Below are positions 1 through 11,012 of a stretch of 64,000 bases of DNA, piece by piece. Every line of letters starts with the position of its first letter. The first letter of the stretch is position 1. Both the position numbers and the translations under genes were made by a program. Source of the DNA: Limnephilus marmoratus (lineage: Eukaryota > Arthropoda > Insecta > Trichoptera > Limnephilidae); the NCBI GenBank assembly GCA_917880885.1, contig OU862909.1, positions 28,776,351 to 28,840,350 of the forward strand, written 5' to 3'. The notes beneath the pieces were generated by a model. The model searched no databases. It saw only the letters and a list, made by a program, of their open reading frames with translations, and was not told the DNA's origin.

Positions 1-2978
1 TAAATCATCGTCAAACAGTATTAATAGGCTTGCGTCTGAGTGGTTGAATTTAAGAACCCGGCTTCGAATGCACGTCTGCCGCCGTGCAGTATCCGCCGCA
101 CCATATAAACATATGTGTACGTGAAATTTCAAAGCTGCAGTTGTAATTGGTTTCGAATTCAAGAATTCGTCGAAGGATGGCGCTACTTCCGTCGAATGAG
201 AACGTGCGACACCCCCTAGGTTTAAGTACTATGATTTTGTGAATGTGAGTATCACGCGGCTATATAATATTACATAAGACGTCATTGCCTGTCCCGGTTA
301 ATTTGTCCTGGTGACTAGCTATCACTGGATCACAGGGGTCCCAGGAACGGGCTATTTTTTGGAACCAGTTCCTATCGGATTTATAAAATGGTCACCAACA
401 CCAGTTGGAACTGGGCGAAACCAAACCAAAAGCGACCCGCAGGGCCTAGCGTCAAAAACCTGCAGAGCGGGTTTTTAACAGCTAGTATTATATTAATATG
501 TTGTTTTCATTAAAATTCTAAATTACTTTTATTATTGGGCCCAATGCTGCCATATTTTGAGAAATAACGCCCGCGTCGCCGAAAATGAGTAACGGTCTTT
601 AATTCTGGAAAAACTTGTGTACATTTGAAATTGTAAAATAACTTCAAAATCATCTTCAACAATTTAGAAAATGTGACATCCAGCCTTTTCGCTTTAAGGT
701 AAAATTAAGTATTATCATACCATCGTGTTTGTAAGACAAATCTCTCAAGGAAAACTCTTTCATAACATCACTAAGGAACTACAAAACCTTGTCAACTGAG
801 GTGGAATTCTGATAATGGATTAAGGTGGGGTATTTTCATGCTTTTTTTTCTTATGTTATCTTTTCTTATTTTTGAACTTTGATCAATTCAGCCCCGGTGA
901 TCAACATAATTCGCCAGTGGGGCAACACCAACTCCGTGATGTTTGGATCACGCAAAGCCTGACATAAAAGCGATAAGCGGTTAAAAGCTTCACCACAATA
1001 AGTGTTTGCAGGAAAAAAACATGACGCATCTTAACATTGTGATTTCATAATATTTCAATTATTTCCGATAGTGACTAGATTATACTGACCATCAATTAGA
1101 ACCATCTGCGAGAGAAACTTTGTTTATTAACCTAGATATAAGTTGATTGTCCATTATTATCAAATAATAACAAAACAAAAAAGATAAAAGGCACGTTTTA
1201 TTTACTTATATCATTTTTAAAGTTTTATAGGCTAGATTTTAAAATAAGACGTCGAGAACATAAAACAATTTAATCACGTTTTTTATTGGTGAGTCAAATT
1301 TTGTCGTTCTTTTAAGGGCCATTATCCAGCCAGCGGCCGAGAATTCAAATTTCGTCGAAAGATGTTCTTACGATCCTAATAAGAAAGATTAATTATTCTC
1401 CATACCAGCTTTTTTAAATAATAACTCAATGTCGATTTTATTTCATTCAAAATTTGATTTTATTTATTACCTTCATTCAAAAATGCTGAAAGGCGTAATG
1501 AAAAAACTATTAAAGTTATGTACTTTTTGTAATTATTTTTTGATCATAAATATTTATAATTTTTCAATAATGTATAAGCAAAATTAAAATGTAAAAAAAT
1601 CCTAAATATATAACTTTGTAAGACCGTAAATTAATAGTCAAAATTAAGTATTTTCGTCACACAAAACACGCGAGCAGATCTTTTTTTAATTATTTTATTT
1701 AAACTTAAATTAAATTTCTGAAACGTAGCTTTCTTAGATAATTTGTTGATTTATTTTACTGCATGATTATATGATTTGAAATGTGTGTTGTTTAATACAA
1801 AATTTTGTTCGAAAATTTAACAAATGTGCCAATGACCTACGGTAAAACCTTATTGTACTAAAAATAAACATATTTTCTCAAAATTTGAAACATAGTTTTA
1901 CTAGATAAAAGAGTAGTCTTTCGAAATCAATTTATAATTTATGTTGAAAAAGAGTCAATATGTCTTAAATTTGATTTAAAAATGACATATTTCCGGTTTT
2001 GTCTGGTTATTCCCTCTTATGCAATCGAGTCATACGCCCAATTTGCAGTTATTTATTTATTGTTTTGGAATATTAATAGAGTTTTAACACGATTATATGT
2101 TCGGAATTAGCATTGGAAATGCGTAAGTCGTAACAACCCTGTTAAAAGTGTTCATATAATGCATGTTTATGATTCACTCGTAGCTATCACCAAAAAATAA
2201 GGGCCTTAATAATAAACGTATTTTAAATTTTACACTAACGTCTGCAGTACTTGCATAGCTGTTTATCATTTGACTTAAATTTAAAACACGTTTATTAGTA
2301 AAGTCCTAATATTACAAAGATATAATAAATAATTTCCCTGTGTAATTAATTCGCTTCCAGAAATATTCAAAAACATCCAGCATAATAAAAAATTTCTAAG
2401 TGACGCTTTAAAAGAATATTCGTAGATACATTTAAAAATGAAAATAAATTATTTTCTTGTCATGTTTTCTCCTTTACTTTTCCACGTATTTGTAATTATC
2501 CGTACTACTATATCCTTGTTTGATTCTGCATTTGTTTTATCTTCTTGTTTTTTTGTTACTTAACTTGTCTTTCTTTTATTTTTGTGCTATATGTGAAACT
2601 TATATTTTTAATATCAAAATACATATAAAATTGTACGTATTACCTACCGCGTATGAATTATCAATTCCTCCCGTCCTAAAATGAGTTTTGCAACTCATCA
2701 GGATTGCCCTAACAAGAAGAAAAATAAAAATATAACTAAAGATAAAGCATTATTATTATTATTAACGTGGCAGAGACAGAAATACACAGGGCATCATAAT
2801 ATACTCTTGTAAAGACTTCTCGCAATTTAATGCTACACAACTCTAAGTATTTATGAAAACACATGAAAATATCAGGGCTAAATGATTTTCCTTTAATATA
2901 ATGTTATCTTCGTCGTCGTCTTTGACTTTGTTATTTCTGTGGATTAAAATTATTGAAGTTTATTGTTACTTGCGTACT
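1..2978. other. AT-rich DNA, no gene recognised
   Basis: No coding region, RNA gene or classifiable repeat was recognised. Open frames are short and stop-rich on both strands. Around 28-80 there is a weak tRNA-like stretch (GAGTGGTTGAATT, then GGCTTCGAATGC) that could be the worn head of a SINE, but no tail or body supports it. Confidence 0.5.
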
Positions 2979-3282
2979 GTCTAGTTCAGTGGTTGGGGGT
3001 GACCCCCACTAATTTTATATGCGCATTCACCGAACCCTTCTTAATCGGAAAAATAAAGTATTATTTTTTTCAATTCAAAACATAGCTATTTATTTATACA
3101 TAGGTGCACTAAATGAATAAAACCATTAAGAACAAAGAACAAGCCAATGATGTATAAGCGGGGCGCGTCAACACGAATAATGTGAGTCGGGGGTGTATCT
3201 TGACCTCCGCCGAACCCGGGAGACTGACTCACCGAACCCCTGAGGTTCGATCGAACCCAGGTTCAGAATCACTGATTTAGTT
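2979..3282. mobile_element. hAT-like MITE, about 288 bp, with 8-bp duplication
   Basis: Short non-coding DNA element at 2987-3274. It starts CAGTGGTT and ends AATCACTG, an imperfect terminal inverted repeat of the CAGTG type used by hAT elements. It is flanked by gtctagtt on the left and atttagtt on the right, 6 of 8 bases alike, as an aged 8-bp target-site duplication would be. The ends are G/C-rich (GGGGGTGACCCCC on the left; CGAACCCCTGAGGTTCGATC near the right) and unlike the flanks. No transposase remains, so an autonomous hAT must have moved it. Confidence 0.7.
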
Positions 3283-3880
3283 ATACAATTATTTTTTTGA
3301 ACTAAATCAATAATTATTATTGATTAAGAATCCACATTTCAAATGATCTCATAGATTTTTTTCCTATTTAAATTACATTCACGTACGTGTTCATACTTGT
3401 TCTAGATTCGAATGGTGCTTAACTTTTCCTTCTTTATTGCATTAACCTTTATCTACCTAGCTAGATATTTTAGTTATACAGGTAGGTACAGGGTGATAGT
3501 GAAACATCAATGTATAATAAAAAATGTGTACCAATCCGTCCACTAAACATCAATATCGAAATAAGTTAAAAAAACATATAGAAATCAACTTTCCTTATAA
3601 ACTTTTCAAATTACCAGCAAAAAAATTGTTGGAATTTTTTGAAACGGAAAACTATCTAGGTTTTTACGCTACAGACTACCTACAAAGGGCTTATTTTTTA
3701 AAGTCGCAAGTCACCAAAAAGATATCAATCAAAACTGGAAAAATATCACTGACAAACACACCATTGTAACAGGGAAGAAAAAATGATCACGCATAGGTAG
3801 GTACCTAAGAGAATTTTTATTTGTATGTTTGTTCAACTGTTATTTGTGTTGTCGCTGTCGCATTTTATCAAGTGGCCCAG
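3283..3880. other. Unassigned stretch
   Basis: No recognised feature. An 81-codon open frame (3524-3769, +) is lysine-rich, matches no family I know and has no gene context; I treat it as chance. Confidence 0.45.
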
Positions 3881-4001
3881 ATTTGGTAAACGTTAACTTA
3901 CATGAAGTGGTTGAAAGCTTTTTTTGGTAAACATTATCCTACATGAATGATTGAAAGCCATTTTTGGTAAACGTTAACTGACATGAAGTGGTTGAAAGCT
4001 C
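3881..4001. repeat. Three-copy tandem repeat, about 40-bp unit
   Basis: Three head-to-tail units begin TTTGGTAAACRTTA at about 3882, 3923 and 3963 and each runs through ACATGAAGTGGTTGAAAGC or a near variant. The middle copy is the most diverged (acattatcct, gaatgattg). Minisatellite-like, no coding sense. Confidence 0.8.
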
Positions 4002-5100
4002 GGTGGGCAGTCAGTAGGTAGCTGACTTACTACCTATTCAACATAAGTTATGCTAAGCTCAGTAGGTACTGTACAATGAATCTTTTTGTTTATTTGAAAA
4101 ATATATATGTGTACCTGTATGCATGAAAGGGGACGAGCGCAAGCGAGACAGTTGCTTGCAGTGCCTATATGAATGTGTGATTCGTCCGCTCTGGCTAATT
4201 AGCAGTTCCCAAATAAACACCTGTACCAAGACACGCTTCATTCCATATACTATTCATTTCATACATATATTTCATACACGCTTCATTTCATACACTACAA
4301 TATGGAGAAAAAAAACATGAAAAAACCATTAAACTTCGTGATATCCCTGTAGTTTCTCAGCATCTAGCGCCATTATAATATCTTGTTAGTGAAATTAGAT
4401 CTCGTCTCGTGGAGATCTCTTCTCATTGACAGCTCTGACAGATCTAGTTGGTACTGTGACGGATGACCAATTTAGAGGTTGAAAATACGAGTGCTCCAAG
4501 GCACTGAGTAGGTGAATGAGCAATATTAAACTCACCAGAAGAAAGGTCTCCTGTTCCTGTGTCGTGTGAAACAACGCACTTATGTGCATTTTAATTTATG
4601 GGACCGTGTGAAACAGGCGCCTATCGGGAGATCTAATAATGTGTGATGAAAGTTGTTCTATTTTTTATTTAAAAGGTTTGTTTGTCGTTTAATAGATTTG
4701 CTTAAGTGTTTGTTATGTTATTTCGCAAAAAGTATTAAATAAGTGTGTGATCTATTATTTGAATATAAATCAGAAAGTTTTGTAGCTAGGGTATTGATAT
4801 TGGCTTTGAAATATAGTAGATATATTTAACGGGATTTAAAAAAAAGCGATAAAACCAATTAAACGTAATCGAAAAATTTTAGTAACGCCGTTATAAACAT
4901 CGAAAGACCAGATGATGATAATAAATACATATTATAAAAGAAAGTCCAAAAAACGTGCGCAAAAACTCGAATAGAATCCCGGTACGATCAAGAGAGTTAT
5001 ATGGAGTGGTAGATCTCTATCCTCCCTCCAGGATGACGGTTCCTGTTTTTACCTAAAGGGCGTGATTTTGAAGATATAAGGGCTGGAAGTTTCGCCCTCT
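4002..5100. other. Unassigned stretch upstream of a Helitron 3' end
   Basis: No gene recognised. It includes a motif echo AGATCT at 4398-4403, 4413-4418, 4440-4445 and 4628-4633. Part of this interval may belong to the Helitron that ends at about 5282, but its 5' end could not be placed. Confidence 0.4.
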
Positions 5101-5104
5101 TGAA

Positions 5105-5283
5105 ATTTCTAGAACGGTCTTCCGGAAACTTGTAGAAGGTTCGATAGAGCTCTAGAAAGTTCTGGAAGGAGTTGCGGTGAATGTGGTGGAGTGTTGGGGA
5201 ATTGGGAATCGGCAACATCATTGTGGAACATTCCAGAGCACTTTCGAATGTTATCCTGAACGAAGCCGGGTATCCCAGCTAGT
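5105..5283 (+). mobile_element. Helitron-like 3' end with heat-shock-element-like cluster
   Basis: The segment ends ACGAAGCCGGGTATCCCAG then CTAG/T, resembling the CTRR terminus of insect Helitrons, where a short G/C-rich hairpin precedes CTAG. Just upstream lies a cluster of inverted GAA/TTC units: TTCTAGAA, TTCCGGAA, GAAGGTTC, GAAAGTTCTGGAA and GGAACATTCC. This is the pattern bound by heat-shock factor. Whether the sites work is unknown. The Helitron 5' end was not found and no Rep/helicase sequence is present, so this is a non-autonomous or truncated copy. Confidence 0.55.
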
Positions 5284-5369
5284 GAATTAATAAATATCAA
5301 CATACTTAATAGACTTTACACCTAAGCGAAGATTCGCTAGAGGAAATTTACTTTATTTTTAATGTAAGA

Positions 5370-5425
5370 TGTTATTATCTTACACGTACACGGCATAATA
5401 CCCCAAAAATATATCACGCTAATAC
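5370..5425. repeat. Fragment of the hammerhead-type fold-back family
   Basis: The string CACGGCATAATACCCCAAAA matches the arm of the fold-back elements at 18.2, 35.7 and 54.7 kb. Here it is followed only by TTATGCCG about 30 bases on, so just part of one arm and a degenerate partner survive. Confidence 0.55.
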
Positions 5426-5644
5426 TTTATGCCGTAAAAATCTAAGATGTTATTATGCTCGCAAGAAATTAAGAGGAACCTAATTAAACGGTAAAACATC
5501 ATTAATATAATCTAACCATTTGAAAGTAAGGAAAATAATAAAAGATGAAATACAAAATTAGGTAAGCAAAAGCTTTTATATGCTAAGTATATCATAATAC
5601 TATTGGAATCACCATCGAATGCTCCCGTTCGGAGTATATAGAAC

Positions 5645-5892
5645 TTGTATAATGATTGAGTCCTTGCCCGGAATAATGCTGTATTCAAAAATATTATTGT
5701 TTTTAGAAACATTGAAAAAACGAAACCAGATATGTTTCACTACATTTTATCTTGAATACACAATGCTTAAGAGTTATACTTGAAAAATGGTAAAGAAAAG
5801 CAATTAAATTAGTATTCCATCATCAACTCTGCTACAACAATATTGATAGTTTTTTGGATACAACATTATTCCGGGCAAGGGCTCGATTATAA
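5645..5892. repeat. Inverted repeat (MITE-like), arms about 45 bp
   Basis: Left arm at about 5650-5690 (GAGTCCTTGCCCGGAATAAT...) is matched in reverse complement at about 5845-5888 (...ATTATTCCGGGCAAGGGCTC). Spacer about 160 bp, no coding. Superfamily unknown. Confidence 0.6.
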
Positions 5893-5944
5893 GGATGCTG
5901 TTGATATATTTAATATAAGAAATACAACAGTACTTTTTATATTG

Positions 5945-7185
5945 TTTTTATTTGTTTGTTTATTTAGCACAAGATTGTACATTTATACCGATACATAATT
6001 TATTATTTTTGACTGCCCAACTAGGAGTATTCCCGTTTTAGGACAGTCAAAATATTATGAGTATGAACATGTGGAACATGATTTGCACAAAAAAAAGAAA
6101 TAAAATTGATGAAATAAAAAGACGAAATAAAAAGAAGAGAAAGAATATAAAATGAAATAAAAAAAGTTTAAAACATAGTACCTAACTGTTATTTGTTTAG
6201 CATAGTTATTAAAATAATATTAATTTAAGAAAGAAAGGGTAAATATGTACATATAGGTAACTAATATAAACAGGTTTTAGTAGAATTTATTTATTTGGGA
6301 AAGCAGAACAACAAATCTAATTGAACAAACTGTGCTCTGCTTCGATTTACTTAATTTATTTATTAAACTTTTTTTAATATAATGGTATCAATTACATGTT
6401 TATATACAAGAAATAAAGTTTTTCTATTAAAATACATTAAATAATACGTATTACACCCTTTTTAAGAGCATAGCTCGAAATAAAAAGGCGGATAGACGCA
6501 GGTTAACCACAGTTTAGCAAAGGAAAAATATATATATATTTTTTTATATATTAAACAAAAAATAGATAATTAACAGTAAATAAGAAAAAATATATAAATA
6601 TATTTTTTAAACTAAATAATAGATTAGAAATACAATTGACTGAAGAGGAGGAGATAAAGAGATAGGAAAAAAATAATGAAAGAAAAAGGATATCTAATAT
6701 TATAATTGAGTTGTTGTTTTGATAAATTATATAAAAAGAATTTTTATGGAATTTTTGCATTTTTTGTAATTTGTTTCCAATCTTAATTTCAAGGGTAATT
6801 CGTTAAACCATTTAACTCCAATATATTTGTAGAATTGTTGGGCTGTGGTGGTGTTACAGCGTGGTATCGTTAAAGAACCAAGGATATTTGTTCTATTGCT
6901 GTTCGAAAAAAGAGTTAAGCTCACATTATTGAAACAATCTTTGTGTATTTGTAAGAGCGTAATTTTTTTATAAATAGTATGAAGTGAAAGTACTTTAAAT
7001 TCTTGAAATAATTTGATGGTAGGGTAATCGTATAGCTTTTTTAGAATTATTTTTATTAATATACTTTGGATAATTTCTAAAGGCAAAAGAGAAGTTTTGA
7101 AAGCACCACCCCAGCCAACAATTCCATATTGTAATACTGATTGAATTAGGGAAAAAATACATGGTTCTTAATAATCCAATATTTA
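5945..7185 (-). pseudogene. LINE remnant (Jockey/CR1-like ORF2 C-terminus plus 3' UTR)
   Basis: On the minus strand, 7150-6727 encodes a peptide with SVLQYGIVGWGG, LPLEIIQSILIKIILKK, YPTIKLFQEFKVLSL and later KYIGVKWFNELPLKLR. These are the end-of-ORF2 motifs (YGI.xWGG, YPTxxLF, YN-LP-like) of Jockey/CR1-type reverse transcriptases. About 119 codons (7086-6727) stay open and the frame can be followed a little further upstream. The stretch down to about 5945 looks like a 3' UTR: its minus-strand end reads TGTGCTAAATAAACAAACAA, a typical AT-rich LINE tail. The RT catalytic core is absent, so this is a 5'-truncated dead copy. Clade assignment is an inference from motif style. Confidence 0.65.
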
Positions 7186-7624
7186 ATATGTTACTATTTA
7201 AAACTATTCCCAATCTTCATTTTTTTTCCTCCTGCATGGTGAAGTATTTTTTTTTGTAATTTAATACACATTTAGATGTAACAAACATGCGAAATTTAAA
7301 TAAATAAATATTAATTGTAATCGACAGCCGTGGCCATTTGTTGTAGATTTGTAGTTAATTGACGTATTTTATTTTCAGAAAAACAAAGCAATAAAAAAAT
7401 TTCGAAAACTAAAAAATAAAATGTATTATTTTGGTATCCAAAACCAATAACTAATTTTTCCAAAGAAAACGCTAAATATTATAGTTAAATAATATTGACA
7501 ATGTAACTTTTGTTATAGTCGTAACTAATATTTACGTAGCTACTAATTCCGTGTGTTCGTTACTTTTTGGAGCTTTTGTCATACTAATACCATTTTCCTA
7601 ATATTAGTATGTTGCGTACTATAT

Positions 7625-8222
7625 TAGGGTAAGGTGGGGGAATGGCGGTCACTTAAGCGGAAAACGACATAATTCTTTTATTAAAGAACTTTGTGTAAAA
7701 GTAATTAAACTTTCATATAGCTAAAATAGTACACTTTATGTTTACTATGTTGTAAATAACCCAGCTTAAGTAGTTTAATTATTTTTATACATTTTTTAAA
7801 CCTTTCATTGACTGGTATTGCCCGCACTTTGCGGGAAATGGCAGTCACCATTTCAGAACAAAAAAAATGTTTTCTTTGACATTCACTAAAAATCTAAATA
7901 AGCTATCAAAAAACAAACCGACACATCAAAAGTGATAACAAATTCGTTATAATTGGTGATAAAAGCAAATCCAGCCGTAAATAATATACTTAAGCTTACC
8001 TTTGATTTAAAATTCCAATTTTTAACAACAAAATACTCCGAAACATGAACGACGCACTGCCATTCTGACGTGCGACGCAAGATAGCGCGGCTATGTAAAT
8101 TAGTTGTCCCCAGTGAAGACTAAATGGTGGTAAAGGTATCATTTTTGAAATAATTCAGAAACTTGGTATTCCACAGTGACCGGCATTTCCCGCTGACCGG
8201 CATTCCCCCACCTTACCCTAAT
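7625..8222. mobile_element. MITE with long G/C-rich inverted termini, about 600 bp
   Basis: Left end TAGGGTAAGGTGGGGGAATG and right end CATTCCCCCACCTTACCCTA are perfect inverse complements over 20 bases. Subterminal repeats recur inside: GGCGGTCAC and GGGAAATGGCAGTCACC on the left, GTGACCGGCATTTCCCGC on the right. No transposase frame is present. I could not fix a target-site duplication (ATTA/TAAT flank the ends), so the superfamily is open. Confidence 0.8.
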
Positions 8223-8942
8223 TTGATCGATATAGGATTTGCTTTCGAATACAAACTTAACCGTTAAAATACAAAAATAACCCTTAGAATACAAACATAT
8301 CGTTAGAATACAAAATTACTGTTAGAATATCAACATAAACACAAGAATTTGATTTATACATAGTTTTATAAAGTGCTCACCTTTATTTGTTTTTATTTTA
8401 CTGTCGTAAGACTGACAAGTTTTTAATACAAAATAATAGGTAATATATTATGGTAATATCAATGTTATTCTCATCGAATGATCAGTCATTTTTGTATTAG
8501 AGATACAAGCGTGGGAAGCGGGTAATACAGTAGTCAGGGTAACCCACGTCTGGACGACTCTCAATTTATCAAAATGTATGTATTGATGATTACATTGATA
8601 GCGGATTACAAAGTAGCGAATCGAGTGAATATAATATATTATACGTTGTGAAAACCTTTAATATACAGAGAGTTTGGTTAATAGACTATAAAACTGGATC
8701 TTTACATTGTGATTAATATGCTGTAGTCCGGTCAACTTGTTTGGTATCAAAAAAAGTTGTTTTCAATTACTACGTACACAAGTGGAAAACATTATATTCT
8801 TTGTATTTATTCAGAAAAACATAGTTACGATTCAAGTGATAAGGTATATTAAATTTTACAGGGTTAAAGTACCAATTATGTATGTCCATACAATATAATT
8901 GTAATATCGCCGGGGATGAGAATGGTTTTTAAACTTTATAAC
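8223..8942. other. Unassigned AT-rich stretch
   Basis: No gene or classified repeat seen. A degenerate short repeat of the type 'ttagaatacaaa' occurs four or five times at about 8241-8340. Confidence 0.45.
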
Positions 8943-9236
8943 TGACTAGTAGACCCGGCCACACGTTGCTGTGGCTAACGAAACACAACGTTATTACCCA
9001 ACCTTTATAAAATCCACACCACCCGCTTGCCAGCTGCCCGCTGCCCGCTGCCCGGTGCTTGAATTTAATATTTGAATTTATCGGCTTTTATCTATTATAA
9101 TGAGCATGTATTATACATATAAACCTCCCTCTTGAATCACTATCTATTGGTGAAAACCGCATGAAAATCCGTTGCGTAGTTTAAAAGATCTATGCGCATA
9201 TACATTTTGAGCGAATTCATTTTATACTATGTAATG
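8943..9236 (-). mobile_element. Helitron-like non-autonomous element, copy 1
   Basis: Read on the minus strand the element ends with the stem GCCACAGCAACGTGTGGC, then CCGGGTCTACTAGT. A hairpin followed about 10 nt later by CTAG/T is the Helitron 3' signature. The other end (right) reads TACATAGTATAAAATGAA on the minus strand, a sequence common at the start of insect Helitron-like repeats. It also has AAAACCGCATGAAAATCCGT (plus strand), the core most widely shared in this family. Close copies lie at 13738-14037 (-) and 35917-36207 (+). Confidence 0.7.
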
Positions 9237-10059
9237 ATGATAGTAAATATGTGAGTAGTAATAATAATAAAAAGGAAGCAAGTGGAGAGATAAAGAGAAA
9301 TATTCAAATCAAGAAACATGTTCACGAATTGTAATCGACTGTTAATACTCGTAGTTAAACGAAAAATTAACTGTAAGTAGGTATGTACATAGTTTTAATA
9401 TAATTTGTATGTTAGCAAAGAGTAGCACTTTTTCATGGTGGTAATATTGATGAGTTATTTGCAGCATTAGTGTTATTGGCTTCTATACGATAATATATGT
9501 CTCTGGCTTGTCCTTATTTTATAGTGCTTTCACATAAACAAGGTATTAAACTTTAAGTTGCACAATTTATAACCGCGCTACGCAAGCGGGTCCCCTACAG
9601 AGTAGAGGTGGGTAAGTTCTGCATTTTTCCGGAAGCCTCCGAGACTTGCTTCCTTTTAAAAGTACACGAGTTCTAGGAGCAGGTCCCGGGTCCGAGTTCT
9701 TAGGTGCGGACTGGGCACTGGGTATTGTTGCGGCGCACCGAAACGGGACGCACGGGTTCAAAGAACTCGGAACCAGGACCGACTCGTAGAACCCACACGA
9801 GAACTCAGAACCCCGGAGTCGGACAAGACCCGTACGAGAACAAGGACCCGTCACCCGTGCAATGTAGGTACATTCAATGTATCTACACTGCACGGTCTTT
9901 TATTGAGAATTTAAATAAGTAAATTAATAAGCTGTAATGCTTTACTATAAACTATTATTTTATAATGCACGTCACCCGTTGATTAACGATACCAGATAAG
10001 ACGCTCTAATTAAAAACTACTCCGTGCCTAGCCGAAGGGGTCACGCACGTGTGTGTCGA
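9237..10059. other. Unassigned; GC-rich repeat-like block and hairpin
   Basis: 9595-9850 is GC-rich and internally repetitive in GAACTC/GAGTTC and CGAGAAC-type words. It closes with a hairpin at 9855-9896: CCGTGCAATGTAGGTACATT against AATGTATCTACACTGCACGG. The block resembles a decayed repeat more than a gene; open frames on both strands show no family motif. Confidence 0.45.
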
Positions 10060-10330
10060 TCAACGAACAGCGATCAAATGAACGCCCAGCGCCCAGCTCG
10101 TGACGTGACTCAAGGGGAAGTGTCATAGTTGGCCGGCCGCGGGTAGCGGGGAGTGTCGGGAACTCACCGAGACCCGCGACTCATGAGTGGAATGGTGAGT
10201 GACGCCGGACCGTGGATCGCGGAGCAGGCCGGCGCGGCGGCCACGGGGTGAGTCAGGAATGTAGTAGTTCGCGGCGTTCGCGCGAGTCCGGGAGTGGGCG
10301 AAATGAATGGATTGTGTCGCGATTCACGTA
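10060..10330 (+). other. GC-rich island with splice-donor-like motifs
   Basis: A sharply GC-rich block in an AT-rich window, with words such as GGCCGGCCGCGGG and GCCGGCGCGGCGGCCACGG. ATGAGTGGAATG at 10183-10194 runs straight into GTGAGT (10195-10200), and a second GTGAGT lies at 10248-10253; both match the consensus 5' splice donor. This could be a promoter-proximal first exon of a host gene on the plus strand, but no downstream exon, acceptor-linked frame or TATA element was identified. It could equally be a fragment of a GC-rich repeat. Confidence 0.3.
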
Positions 10331-10649
10331 GCTTGGAACAAGGCGCTTGGGTTTAAAGGAACCCGGGACTTGTATTCGAGTGCGGTTTTCGCGCTTCGGC
10401 GTTGAGTTGCTCGGACCGCCGGATTACCGCCGGATTTATTTGGATGCGGAGAATACTGGGACTGGGCCGGGTTCTCTGGGAGTAGTCGATTTGAAAAAGG
10501 AGTGGGAGTAGGAACCGCTTCCCGCAAAGGAGCGGATCACATGAGCCCATTCCAGCTGAACTGACACATCGCTACTACAGAGCATCACCAAAGCCGTAAG
10601 AGCATGCATCGAAAAGATAATATATTTTACTACTCTCATTGATCCCTTT

Positions 10650-11012
10650 TCTATGTGGTCGATGGGTAAGGCTCTCGACTATCAATCCTGAGGTCACGGG
10701 TTCAAATCCCGCCGAGCGCAAGTAAATTTTATTTGATTAATTTTCAAAATTTATTCATTTAAAAAATAAATAGTATAATAGGGGGAGAAACTCACATCGC
10801 CCCGGTGTAAGACCACCATTCAAAATTGGAACGTTACTTAAAATGGCTTTAGCTGTGTTTGGTGACCAGAGCTGAATAGCCAGATATTTCTACCTTCATC
10901 TTCTCCTTCCCATCCCCACTACCTTCGGCCTGACAACCTACCCCAATTGGGGATGCCAAAGTCACACTGTCTCCAGGCGATTGGACTTTTACGCGGTAGT
11001 CACATAAAAATA
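10650..11012 (+). mobile_element. tRNA-derived SINE, family A, copy 1
   Basis: The head has tRNA-like Pol III boxes: GTGGTCGATGGGTAAGGCTC (A-box region) and GGGTTCAAATCCC (B box). The body contains CCACCATTCAAAATTGGAAC, GGTGACCAGAGCTGAATAGC and CCCCAATTGGGGATGCC. The last two lines of the body and the ending CACATAAAAA match copies at 34430-34752 and, in reverse, 47786-48200 and 48230-48570. Non-coding; mobilised in trans by a LINE. Confidence 0.85.

Noticed and set aside
5105..5283. Host heat-shock promoter
   Set aside because: No TATA box plus downstream gene; the cluster is better placed inside a Helitron-like 3' end.
9567..9893. 108-codon minus-strand Cys/Pro/Ser-rich frame
   Set aside because: It lies in a GC-rich internally repetitive block; opposite strand is also open, typical of composition rather than coding.
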